NCBI GenBank assembly: GCA_026120185.1
Contig: JANUWF010002024.1
Coordinates: forward strand, 1,488,001-1,552,000
Direction: 5' to 3'
Length of the DNA: 64,000 nt
From: Voacanga thouarsii
Taxonomy: Eukaryota > Streptophyta > Magnoliopsida > Gentianales > Apocynaceae
The notes beneath the pieces are model-generated. The model searched no databases. It saw nothing but the letters and a program-made list of their open reading frames with translations, and had not been told where the DNA came from. The translations under genes and the position numbers were made by a program. Positions 45,425 to 56,987 of the stretch are shown here, one piece after another; position 1 is the stretch's first letter; each line of letters starts with the position of its first letter.

Positions 45425-48400
45425 CTGATATTAGCACAAATACTTAAAAATATCAATAGTAATTATCTATAAACATCTTGAAAATGTAAATTATTACTAA
45501 TAAACATCCACATACAACACTGTAATTGTTACTTTTTGGTTAGTTTTCCCTTTGCTTTTGGATGTATGCCTTATTCAATCTTAATTGACAAAATTCCAAT
45601 AGTTACTTTTGCTATTGGATCATTCTACTCGGTAGAAAAACTATTAGGGTCTTCTCTAAGGAGCAAGGCAAGAACATTACTTCTACTGGATCATAGTGGG
45701 TCAGTCATATTGTGTTATTTGTGTGGTGTTTCCTATTAATATAATCTGATATATTAATGGGATGTATAGTTTACTACACTATTTTAACACAATTGGTCTG
45801 ATAGGTCTGCTGGAGTTCTTAATGATCTTTGTGGTTGCATTTTAACCATTTTAGTATGCACTAATGTTGTGGGTGCATGAGCAAAGTTTTTTTATGGTGT
45901 TCCTGGGTTTTTATAAGGTTGCTGCGGAAACTATTTGGGGGGTTTCCCTGGGTTTGTGTTCTGAATTGGATGGAAAAGGGTACACAAAGTTATACTCTAC
46001 TGGTCATAGATACAAATAAAGGAAGACAGGTATTAAAGGCAACTTTTTTTTGCCTTACCAATTTCTAGTGCTTATGTCATCAGAAAAAAAAAGGAACAAT
46101 TCTAGACGAGGAACAAAATGCATGTCTAGGATATTAGCTAACTTTTGCAAAGAACATGAACATTCCCAAAACAGCTTGTCATTCATGTTTCTTTGTGCAT
46201 TAAATAACACCACTTCTTGGATAGTCTATGCACATTTCACATGTGGGTACTCGACAGATAATGACTATTTGGAAAGAAAAAGATATATTGTACCTTTATC
46301 CTAATTTTGGACACAATACTTAAATTATGTCAAGCAAATGGATTTCGGCACAATTTATAAATTGGTGAGGATTTCATGGAAATATCATCACAATTAAATT
46401 GAGTGCATAGTACATGTACATATAAAATAAGTTATATACAATTGCATTGCTAGGGGATTACACAACATCTCAATATGTCAGAAGATGCATATGAATGTCA
46501 TTCCATGAATATGGCCAATCTCTTCATGATACCAAATGAGTTATATGGTACAATTAAAAATTCCTTGTTTGATGTCCCATGCATCATATATTTGTTAATT
46601 GTATACAAACCAACTATGAACTAACAGGTAACACTTTGGATCTTTATAATTGAAAAAAAAAAGTATAAGATATTGAATAAAAAATCAAATTATTCTTATT
46701 GAATTAAACTCCCATTCTTCTTAGGATTGAATTTGAAGTGTTGTGAACTGTTAAAGTTCTCAAATACGAAAAAGCGTATGAAAATATTCTTGTTGCATTC
46801 TTTCAAATTGTTTTATGTAGTTCGGAGTGTTACAAAAATGAGAACTTCTTGAATACTACATATAAAATCGTTGGAATTAGTATAAATTATTTTTATAAAT
46901 TCAAATATGACATCATGACAAAATAGTCACATGTTCCCCTATTCATATTTACATTTAATATACTATAAACTCTTCTCTGAAACAGAGAGTGAAGTTAAAA
47001 GTTAACACAGATACGATGGAACAAAGAATAACACTTACACAATTAACTTAGTACATTTGAAGCCAGGAACAGACTAATCTCTTTGAACCAAAGAAGTAGA
47101 TATTAGGGACAAAGGCTAACATGCACTGAAGACTAGTATTAATAAGCATTGTTCTTTGTGGTTGAAAGAGGCAGAAGGGAAGAATAGAAAGCATATTAGT
47201 TCCATACACTTAAAAAGTAAGCCCAATAAAAATAGATCCCTTTATTGCAGGTTGAAAGGAAATAAAGTAACCAAGAGTATAAGGTGGTGTGCAAAGGGCC
47301 TAGAAAAAATAGACACTTGCATATGTTCGTGAAACAAAATCTAAACTGCTACAGACAAACATTTTGCATTTTAGAATGAAGATTAACGTTAGTATAAATG
47401 TTTAGTAAAACTACCAAAAGACGGTTAGACATGGTATAAAAATAGAGGGTTGTTGAGTTTATAGTAAATCAAGTTAAAGAGGAAGAGAAAGAGGTAGGGA
47501 TGTAATGCAATAAAACTAATAAAATTTTGTTAATTAGTGGAAAGTTAAAAGGTGAAACTGTTTGTTCAGTCAAGTAACATCGATTTCTAGTTTTCTTTTT
47601 ACCACTATTAAACAGAAAGCAAGACAATAACCATTGCTATTGATCCCACAACAAATTCCAGCTCTTTTCAAAAGACTGCGATTCCACACAACCACAGCTA
47701 CATCTATAGTTGCTTGTAGGAATTCTTTATCCCCAAAATCCTACGTAGCAAAAATCATCAACAAATCAAACAATAGAAAAATAAGTAGACAGATTGAATG
47801 AAATGCACTTCTTAAATTTGTCATGGCAAAAAGGATATCGAAGATGAAGAAGAAAGAGAAGAAGCCATGGTTTTTGGAGTAGTGAAGACAACAATGACAC
47901 ATCTCACTCTGAAAGGAGATCAAGAAGTGCATGCTATGCAGTGATAGTGACAGATATCACAAAGTGAACTATAACCAAAACACAGTTGAAGTTTGAATAT
48001 GAGAATTTGTCATCTTATGGTTATCGATTCCCTCTATATTACAAAGGACCACAGAAGGCAAAGAAGATGACATTCCTACAACAAGATGATAAGTTAAATG
48101 TAGGAACCAACATGAGGAAGCCATTATTCAAACTATTTTATTGAAGTTCAATTCCTATATGCTGAAACACACCCCCTCCATTTTATTTTATTTTATTACA
48201 CACACTTCTCAGTTAAATTGGTTCAAAAGGAAATAGTTATTTACCTATCAGAAGCCATGCACCATTTTATACCCTATGTTTCACGCAGGCTTTATGATTT
48301 TTTGTAAAGTATAAAATTTAATTAGATTCCAATAATCAAATAAATATATCAATAAGAGAGCTATAGACAACAAAAAAAGTGAGAGACAAAACATTAAGTT

Positions 48401-48439
48401 TCAATATGCATTGCATGTTTTAGAAATTTATGTGTAAGT
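45425..48439. other. Interval between gene fragments, nothing firm
   Basis: About 3 kb of AT-rich DNA. Short frames (45536-45739, 45877-46304, 47741-47932) lack family features. A minus-strand stretch at about 47640-47745 (EFLQATIDVAVVVWNRSLLK) looks amphipathic and could be another decayed exon, but I do not recognise it. Confidence 0.35.
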
Positions 48440-49665
48440 TTCAATATCCAAGTTGGCATTCTAGCTGAGAACATCATCGTTTGATACTTTTGGAGAATAT
48501 GTTCTAAAATTGTTTCCGCCTTATTAGCAAAGCCAACATTAAGCATTTGATCAGCTTCATCCAGAATAACAAACTAAACTTCAAATAAGTTTAAAGTACC
48601 CTTTTTTAGAAGATCAATAATTCCTTGTCAACCTGTAATGCCAATTCTCTAGTAGGAGCCAAGACTAATGCCTAAGGATGCTTCCCTCTTCTATAAGTTC
48701 GTGAAAAAGGGAGATTCAAAACTAACAGATATTGTAATTCTCAAAAGTATTTCTTACCAAAAAAACACACACACACTTAGCCTACCAGAAACAAAATGAA
48801 TTATACTTTCCACTAACAATAATTAGTAGTAATAGCATAGCATCTACAAACTAAAGAAAGTGTGTTATATGAACTGACCCATTTGCCTTGTTGTATTGCA
48901 TAATCTTATCCAATATAGAAATTCCAAAAGCAAGAGTCTTCCCAGTTCCAGTCCTATCTCTCCAATCATGTCTCTACTCGGTATTCCTAGATCCAGAATA
49001 GCTCTATGCAACAAAATAAAGTTCATTAATTACTCGGTTAACAAGAAAAGCCAAATATATAAAGAAAAAACACAAATAAAAAAAAATCAATTGTTTTTTT
49101 TAAAAGTACATAAATAAAACTCATTTGCATCGACACTTCTCTAAGCAACTTGTTTAAGCTAAAATGCAAAATCTTGGAAATTCAGCAGGATTTCAATATC
49201 TCAATCATACTTTTCCTCAAGAAATGGGCCACTGCAATCCCAATTGAAAATTCAAACTAATAAGCTAAAAAAATCTTAAAGAATTCCCCGCTTGGAATAT
49301 GTTGTGTCTAGCTGATAATTTAAAAAGTAAAGTAATTTTCTAAAGTCCCACCAAATAATTTTAACAATAAAAGCACTAGAATGGAGAAGAGTTTAGTGAT
49401 GCCCCTTCTGCCCAGAGGCCAAACAATCTCGTTCAAAATACCAAGCTTCGATATTTCGAGTCCATCATTAGTCGCCCCATTCTTTTCATCATCTAAAAAA
49501 TCTGCAACCATAGAGCCTTGAGCCTATAAAACCCGACTCGAATGGAAAGCCTTGGTTTTTGTTAATTTACACCACTCGGCCATTTCATCAAAACTATTAC
49601 TAAAATTATGAACTCTAGACAATATCGAATCATTTATTGAAGGAAAATTTTCAGCGGCCAAGGAA
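48440..49665 (-). pseudogene. Fragment of a mitochondrial-type DEAD-box RNA helicase gene (RH9/RH53-like)
   Basis: Minus-strand pieces in order: 49345-49665 (an N-terminal region with one stop, then GLEISKLGI and RRGITKLFSI, the Q-motif approach); 48880-49010 (RDMIG, shifted one base, then RTGTGKTLAFGI, motif I); and 48450-48700. The last holds APTRELALQ (motif Ia), IIDLLKKG, VILDEADQMLNVGF (motif II) and MMFSAR (motif III, family SAT). About 50 residues between motif Ia and the GTPGR region are missing, stops occur at 'HP*AL' and 'EV*FV', and everything after motif III is absent. RH9/RH53-type wording (LDEADQML-VGF) suggests a mitochondrial group II-intron-splicing helicase as the source. 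Non-functional. Confidence 0.82.
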
Positions 49666-50458
49666 AATGAAGACGACGAAGAAGTTTGTGGAGAGGAAGA
49701 GAGAAGAGATGGGTAAATGCTGGAACGTCGAGGCGCCTATGAAATTCTTAGCCAACCACCGTGGATACGGCCAATACGGAGCCAACCAGAGCGCACAAGC
49801 CTTTCATCTCCCCAGCATGCACTTAGAAGACGTGGAGGACCAAAAGGAATGTTGTTGTTCAGTAGATCTAGTGGAAGAACGAATACAATACAAACGAAAC
49901 CTGACGAGTCTTTGCCGGATTTCTACCACTGTGCCTGCTTAGGTTTGCCACGACCAAATCTAAAACCAACAGGAGTAAAAAAAGTTTGGAAAGGACATGC
50001 AGAGTCAACAAGGAAGCTAATAGTTACACATTTTAAAAAGGAAAATTAAAAAAATAAAAATTAAAAAATATTGTAAAATGACTAAATTAGGTATGACGAC
50101 TAAATAAATTTTGATTATCTAAAAAATTATCTAAAAAAATTGATAAGATCGAATCATCATTTATAAAAAATAAATATTTTTTATTAAATTTAAATTATTA
50201 ATTAAAAAATTATAAAAATATTTAAAAAATAAAAAAAACATAAAAACAAATCATTCTTCCTCTTCACAATTAGAATATATATTTAGATTATTTTTGATAA
50301 GTCAATATTTACTTCTTAAAATCAAAAGATGGATGCAAATTCTGATGAGTATATAGAACAATACACATGTATTTTTTGCCGGCGAAGTTGCCGTTGCGGG
50401 AGATAAAGATTTTTGGCCGCTAGCACTAAACTCGTCTGACCAAACTCTTCTTCCCATG
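49666..50458. other. Interval with overlapping unassigned frames
   Basis: 49637-50049 holds two overlapping plus-strand frames in a locally GC-richer stretch. Neither has a family feature; the region may be 5' sequence belonging to the antisense helicase fragment. 50050-50340 is extremely A/T-rich and empty. Confidence 0.35.
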
Positions 50459-51051
50459 TAGGGATGGCAATGGGGCCGGGCTGGGCTGGGAACTAGAAAT
50501 CCCGGCCCCGCTCCCATATGTCCCCGTATCCTCATCCCCGGTTCGTCCCCGCCACGGGGAAATGTGGGGATTCCCGCCCCGGCTCGCCAGGGACAAAACA
50601 ACCTCTGGTCCCAGCCCAACAGGGAAGCGGGGAAGTGGGGGCCCGTCTGGTCCTGGAAATAATTATAAAGATTTAAAAAAAAAAATTTTTTTTGCCTCCA
50701 ATATATTTTTATTCAAAATTTTTTAATCATATAGAAATTTTTTGTGATGGTTTCCAATAATTCACGTATTTATCATATCACTAGATTAATAAGAGTAAAA
50801 TTAATAATTGATAACTTTTTTTTAATTTTTTCTCTTTTCTTCTATTTTATTTTATTTTATATACACATATAATATACCTTTACATATATATATAATCATA
50901 TATAATATATATAATCTACCTATAATTTATATATAGTGTGTATATATATATGTGTATAATTTATATAATATGTATATATATATATATATAACATATATAT
51001 AATTCACTTATATATATGTATGTATATATATATTTATATAATCTATTTTTA

Positions 51052-51083
<32 letters not shown>

Positions 51084-51205
51084 AATATATGTAAAGCGGG
51101 TTGAGCTGAAAACGGGAATCATGCAATCCCGTCCCTGCTTAAATCGAAAAATTCCAGGCCCAACTAGACTGAGTCCCTAATTTAAGCGGGGAAATTGCTA
51201 TCCTA
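50459..51205. mobile_element. Non-autonomous hAT-type element
   Basis: Left end TAGGGATGGCAATGGGGCC; right end (reverse complement) TAGGATAGCAATTTCCCC. These imperfect inverted repeats are of the TAGGGATGGCAA kind seen in many plant hAT elements. The flanking 8-bp sequences TTCCCATG (50451-50458) and TCCCCGTG (51206-51213) agree at six positions, as expected for an aged hAT target duplication. The termini are strikingly GC-rich while the centre (50860-51085) is nearly pure A/T with long AT runs. 747 bp, no transposase. It ends about 200 bp upstream of the MAPR start codon. Confidence 0.75.
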
Positions 51206-51412
51206 TCCCCGTGAACCGCAGCTAACATTCGACTACTATACTACTCACCTTAGTCAGAAGGGCAGGATGTTCAATCCACTGATCTCCTTCTCGGTCAGTC
51301 CGGTGGTAGTTGAAGAATTGAAACTTATAAATTGACTCCCTCTCTCACCTGATTCCCTCTCTTCCTCCATTTCTTATAGCGCTAGAAAGGGAGAAAAAAA
51401 AAAATAGTGAAA

Positions 51413-54400
51413 ATGGCGAGTACTCTATGGACAGGCTTCACGGAGGCGATAAACCAGTACACAGGACTTTCGCCGATGTCGTTCTTCACTATATTGGCGT
51501 TGATGGTGGTCACTTACAGATTAGTGTGTGGAATGTTTGTGGCGGCCGAGGATTATGCTGCAGTTAAGAAGGCGAACGAGTTTGTGACTCGTGAACCGGT
51601 GCAATTAGGTGAGGTGATGGAGGAAGAATTGAGGGCCTATGATGGTAAGGACCCAAATAAACCCTTGCTTATGGCTATCAAAGGACAGATCTATGACGTT
51701 TCTCGTTCCAGGTGCATGAAGTTCTTTTACTAGTGCAAAATTTTGTTTTCTTTTGATTTAGCTGCCTGTATGAAGCCTTTTTGGTTTAGATTTAGTATGA
51801 TCGGTATTTTGATGGTATGAAAATTGCAGGTGTGGCAGTTGGAGGGTGGAAATGGGAATTTAGCTGTTGGGGAAATTGGGTATTATTTGGTTTGAGTAAT
51901 TGTTGGTTTCTGTTGGATGAGTTTGGAGATGTTATTAGGTGATAAGTTGCTAATGGAAACTTGAATTCTTTATGTTGATTGCTTGTTTTACAGTTCATTG
52001 GAAAAAAATTTCATGAGATTAGGCTATTGCATTTTTAAATAGAAAGTATCAATTACACTCATAATTTTCTAGACTGCCTCTAAATATGTGATTTTCTTAT
52101 AGTCTGGAACACATATGAGATGCTGACCTCACCAATGAGCTAAAGCCCCAGCAAACCATATGTGATTCGCTGACATTCACCTCAAAACTACCACATATGG
52201 ACTTTTGACCTGTTTGGTGGCCTCTTGGACTGTTGCACGACTGTAGGGTTACATTTTGAACTATAGACAATTTCTAGGTCCTTGTGTGGATCAAATGACG
52301 AAGTGCAATGTGAAGTCCTTACTTTCTATCACTGTAATATTGGAAATTGAAGGAAGATTTTAAAAGAGAAGAAAATTAGGTGGGGGTGGGGGTGCATCCA
52401 ACAACTTGAAAAACAATGGATATTGCACTCAACAAATGTGAGGAACAGAGGATCTTGTATCCAACAAATGTGAAGTTCTTGAAGAAAATCTGTGTAGAAA
52501 CATACTGGGATTTGAGGTCAGCAAAAGATACATTGAAATTGTTTTCTGGGACCTATTCAGTGCTTCTATCTTTGGGCAAAAGTACTGAAACGTTTATACA
52601 AAGAAGCGGATGATATGCATATTGAACTCCTAAAAGTGTTGGCTTCATCTTGTTTTGGTGCTTAGGTTTTCCATTAAACATGTGAAGATTATAACATGTA
52701 GGGATGTGCAAAATTGAGAATTAGGAATATTGAAATTAACTGCATCATTGTGTACATGCGAAATCTATAAATTCATACGAAATCCATACACGTTCTGCAG
52801 TGTACCTTTGACATGCTCTTGTCAATCATCTGGATCATGAATCTTGAATTTCTGGACTTAAAAGAACTATCTGAGACACAACCATAACTTTGGATATAAA
52901 AAGTTCATTGCGTTTCAGCTTGAATTTTCTTTCAAATTTCATTCAGAAAATAGATAAAAAAGAGTAATCAGGCTTTATGTGTGAATTGAGCTGCTCCTTG
53001 TCTGTTGTCCAATCTCCAGATTTGGATGAACTAACAAGTATAACAGTGACATTCTTGTCTGAAATATATATAACCAATCTTTATATATATATATTACCAA
53101 TCTTGCTTGGGCCAAATGAAAGGATTGGAACAAAGTTGTTTAAAATAAAAGTGCAACTGATGAAAAGGGCTAAAATTATCAAATAAGCAAAGAAAAAGGT
53201 GGTGCGCGTTTTAAAGGATTTAAGACCTTCAGTGGACCTCACATTCATCTTTAATGTTTTCTTTAAACTTTTAAAAGCAAGACTTTGAATTTAATGCATT
53301 TGAGATCCGCTGTTCCTCTCATTCAGTGAGGTTCTTTTTGTTTTCCTTCCATAATTTTCCTTCAATTTTCAATATTACGGTATTGCATTAGACATGCAAG
53401 GACCCTATAGCACCTATAGCTCAAGAAGCATCCAAGTTGCTCCATGATGGGCCAAAAGGCTGCAAACAAGTGAAAAGTGTGCCACACATAATTACCAAAT
53501 GCCACAGAAGTAGCAGCTCAAGCATGAGGTTTTTTGTTCCTCCTTTCCCACCCTCCACCAATTGAAATAAATAACTGAAAGGAAATATGGAAATATTCGT
53601 TAATATTAATTCCAAACTGTTTTTGAATAACTCATTAGGATAAAGATTTAGTAAGGAAAATAGGTTACGCATGGTGATAGGATAAAGTAGTTGAGAAAAC
53701 TTGGACACAGAGTTACACTGAAGATAACACGCTGTGAATCAGTTATAAAAGATACTATGGCATTTAGATAATAGAGAATGATTTTGAACAGAGCAATAAG
53801 GATAAAGAGAATTCAAGTAGTTTGTTGCAATATATGGTGGAATAAAGCTTTTCCCAATGTCTTTGTTTTCCAACATTATCTTTTTTTTTTTTTTTTGTAA
53901 GTGTCAGGGATTTGTTATAAATGAGATGTTGTTTTATAATAGTTATCCCAGTAATCCCAGTAAACAACTGCTATTAGTATTAGATTAGTCAGAATTAAAC
54001 AACTTATCAGTTTGTGTACTCTGGACATGGCAGATTCTATGTTGTTGAGAATTAAAGCCACAATGCTAGTGCAAGCTTGACCTGCATAGGAATGGGGAGA
54101 GGTTGGGGTAACCAACAGCACATTCCCCGTGCTTGTGGCGGTGTATTGTGGCTAAGCATCCATTTTAAGATAGGTGTGTCAAGTAGTTCTCCAAACCCTC
54201 GGCTGTTAAATGAATAGATGCCCTTAAAGATTTTGGATGCTTGTAGTCTGCATATACTGTTCTTAACTTCTTCTTGGATAAACTGTTCTCAACTTGTTAT
54301 AAATTTTCAGAATTATGTATTTACCATTCTCATCACCAAAATGCTGAAGTCCTATTTGCTCTGGGTTTCTTAACTTTCTCACTTGAAGCAAATAACCAAG

Positions 54401-55661
54401 AGATCCTAAAGGAAAAGCTCTATAGAACAGCCGTAAGACTTGCTTTGCTATATGACACGAAATGTTGGGCAGTTAAAATGTGTTATATTCACAAAATGAA
54501 AGTAGCTGAGATGCGTATGTTATAGTGGATGTGTGGATATGTTAGAAAGGATACAGTTAGAAATGAGACCATTAGAGAAAATGTAAGAGTGGCATCTATT
54601 GAGGAGAAGATGAGAGAAAGCCGCTTGCGTTGGTTTGGACATGTACAGAGAAACCGAAGAATGCTCTTGTTAGGAGGATTGAGGGAGGGAGACAGGATAG
54701 GTTAGACAGAAGTAGAGGTAGTCTAAAACGACATAGATAGAGGTGATTAGGAGAGATATGTCTTTGTTAGATTTGGATGAAAGTATGATGGTTGATAAAA
54801 GTGAGTGGAGAAAGAGGATTCATGTAGATGACCACATGTAGCCTGGTATTAGTTCATGTAGTTGACTTCAAGTTCTTGGGTTTAAAGCTTAATTTGTTGT
54901 TGTTGTTGTGGTTGGTGGGGGGGGGGGGGGGAGGAGGCCAGGGTGGGCACGCTGAACACATTTGATAACTTAAACAACTGCATTTGGCTTTGGTATTTAT
55001 CAGTTTCTACTCCTAATTGATTGGCGTGTTTGGTCAAGAGAAAACCAAGAAATGGTTTGTAAATGTTGGTATTTTGCTGTTCCCTGCTTACTTTTTAGAC
55101 TTAAATCTGTCTTTCCAACAAAGTAGTCTTTCATGAAGCAATTTTATGGTAAATCTTTCTTTTCCTTAAAAACTCTTTCTCATTTCTAAATTCATTGTAA
55201 TATTTCAACTGCTGTTTATTCTCTAGATACATGTTGTCAGTTCAAATTAGTTATACATCATTGCGTAGTTTGTCCATGTCGGCCTCGGTTCATGCTGCTA
55301 AGCCACTAGAACTTCTCATGTTACAAATGTGTCCTTGCATTTGTTAATTCTGCAGACATTTAACCTTGTGCTGCAATGTGGTTACTTCTACAGGATGTTT
55401 TACGGTCCTGGTGGGCCATATGCACTGTTTGCTGGTAGGGATGCAAGTCGTGCCTTAGCTCTCATGTCATTCGACCCAAAAGACCTCAACGGAAACATTG
55501 AAGGTCTCAGTGATTCTGAGCTAGAAGTTCTGCAGGATTGGGAATACAAATTCATGGAGAAGTATGTTAAGGTGGGGCAGCTTGTCTCGACAAAAACAAT
55601 AAATGAAGCCGAAGGGAAAGTGCAGGAAACTAACAATGGTGAAGCAGTTTCAGCACAATAA
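51413..55661 (+). CDS. Membrane steroid-binding protein (MAPR family, cytochrome-b5-like)
   Basis: Two exons, 51413-51711 and 55394-55661 (299 + 268 nt, 188 aa), joined through an arginine codon split after its second base: TTCCAG|GTGCAT and TCTACAG|GATG. The first exon gives a short N-terminus, a membrane segment at residues 23-43 ([11 protein letters not shown]...) and the start of the cytochrome-b5-like domain (from about residue 63, with GQIYDVS). The second exon continues [20 protein letters not shown], the family signature; Tyr103 and Tyr109 match the tyrosines that hold haem in PGRMC1-type proteins. A degenerate acidic tail ([12 protein letters not shown]) ends the protein. The family binds haem and steroids in the ER or plasma membrane; Arabidopsis MSBP1 modulates cell elongation. 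At 188 aa it is shorter than MSBP1 (about 220) because the tail is shorter. The ATG at 51413 is preferred because it follows a CT-rich leader and gives the family N-terminus. AATAAT-rich sequence near 55780 could serve polyadenylation. Confidence 0.95.
54410..54930 (+). mobile_element. 5'-truncated RTE-type LINE (3' end)
   Basis: The frame shows the C-terminus of plant RTE reverse transcriptase: [20 protein letters not shown], then [18 protein letters not shown], then [20 protein letters not shown] and LRWFGHVQR. Stops and frameshifts break it. The element ends in a (TTG)n tail at 54894-54908, as RTE elements do, followed by a run of G (54917-54930). Only the last 0.5 kb is present, typical of incomplete target-primed insertion. 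It lies in sense orientation in the MAPR intron. Confidence 0.88.
54917..54930. repeat. Poly-G run
   Basis: About 14 consecutive G after the LINE tail; the exact length is likely uncertain in any assembly. Confidence 0.9.
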
Positions 55662-56987
55662 GAAGCCGGGCGAAGTTGGATGAACTTTTTCCAGTCTATG
55701 GAGGATGTAATTCTCAGGGGAACATGAGCTAATTGTTGTTGCATAGTGTTGTGTAATATGTATAGCCTGAAAACGTTAAAATAATAATAATAATAATAAT
55801 AAAATCATGTATGCCAAATATTGCTTCTTTCTTACAAATTTGAAGGATAAATATCTTCCTTACGACCTAGAAATATTTGTTACGAAGTAGAATTTTATCC
55901 GGAAGGGAAATCAGTTTTCAAAGATTGCAAAGATTGTAAAGATTGTTTTGCCACTAATGTTATAAAATGTCGAGTGAGTGTTAGTAGCGTAAAAATCATT
56001 GTGATGACTTTTTACGCTTAAAATTAGTTTTATGTGTCTCAAGTATGATTACTCTTTGTATAAAAATATGCTTCCGAACCATTTTACGACGAAAATAGAT
56101 TTAAAAAAAAAATTGAGTATCAAATTTTAGGTTAGTTTAATTGAATTTTAATGTAAATTTTAAAAAGACTATGAATTATTGTACTTCGATGCTTTTATTT
56201 TAGAAATTTAACTCTACAAATACTAAGCAAAAATCAGTTCCTTACCTTATATTTAAATTTAAAAAAAAACTTTTACTAGAAAAAACACTAGAAAAATAAG
56301 AATTTAGTTTTAATGCATTTGGAAAACTTATGATATACACTCATACACTTTTTTGGACCGATTTGGATTGGTTGGTTTAGTATTTTGCTTTAAATTATTT
56401 TTCTTTAAAAACGTTATATTTTGTGTAAATTGTCTTGAACTGATTGGTCCAATCAAAAAATTATTGAATTGATCGGTCTAATTGAATTAAACCGTTTTTT
56501 TATTTTTTTAGATAAGATAATATACTTATAGAAAAAAAAATTACAATATATCATCGATTAATTTTATTCTTTAAAATAATTATATTTTTAAATTTTAAAT
56601 TATAATGTTATCGGTTCAATTTTGATTACCAATTATAATTGAACGATTTAACCGTGAATCTGAAAACATTGCACTCATAAACTTTTTTGCCCTAAAAATT
56701 TCAATATTTGTTATTCAGGTCTTGGTTAAAAAAAAAAAAAAAAAACCAAGACTGAGATAAAATAATAATTCTCAAAATTTCTATTTTGGAAAGGAATATA
56801 TAGCTTAAATTTGAAAGAATTACAGAAGCTGCTTACGGTTGTAACAGCGCCACGGAGTGGCCCTGTCTCCCGTTCTCCCCGAACAACCTCTGCCCCCACC
56901 GCCCCGGCCGCCTAATCCCCCAAAAGACGAAGAACTATGTGAGAAGACAGCATTTTAACAGCCTAGAAGAAGAGCAACAAAGGCAGG
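55662..56987. other. Intergenic region between the MAPR and J-protein genes
   Basis: Contains the MAPR 3' untranslated region and the promoter/leader of the J-protein gene. AT-rich, except for a CCGCCCCGG-containing leader at 56850-56920. A poly-A run lies at 56728-56744. No other gene seen. Confidence 0.6.

Larger units (their letters stand above)
51712..55393 (+). other. Large single intron of the MAPR gene
   Basis: 3682 bp, GT...AG. Apart from the RTE LINE tail (about 54410-54930) it is AT-rich. Frames inside (52416-52613, 52977-53186, 53421-54121 and 54274-54525) are not exons; the last is LINE sequence. Confidence 0.9.

Noticed and set aside
49637..50049. Two overlapping plus-strand frames of 101 and 110 codons
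   Set aside because: No domain, overlapping each other, opposite to the decayed helicase fragment; GC-rich composition alone explains the open frames.
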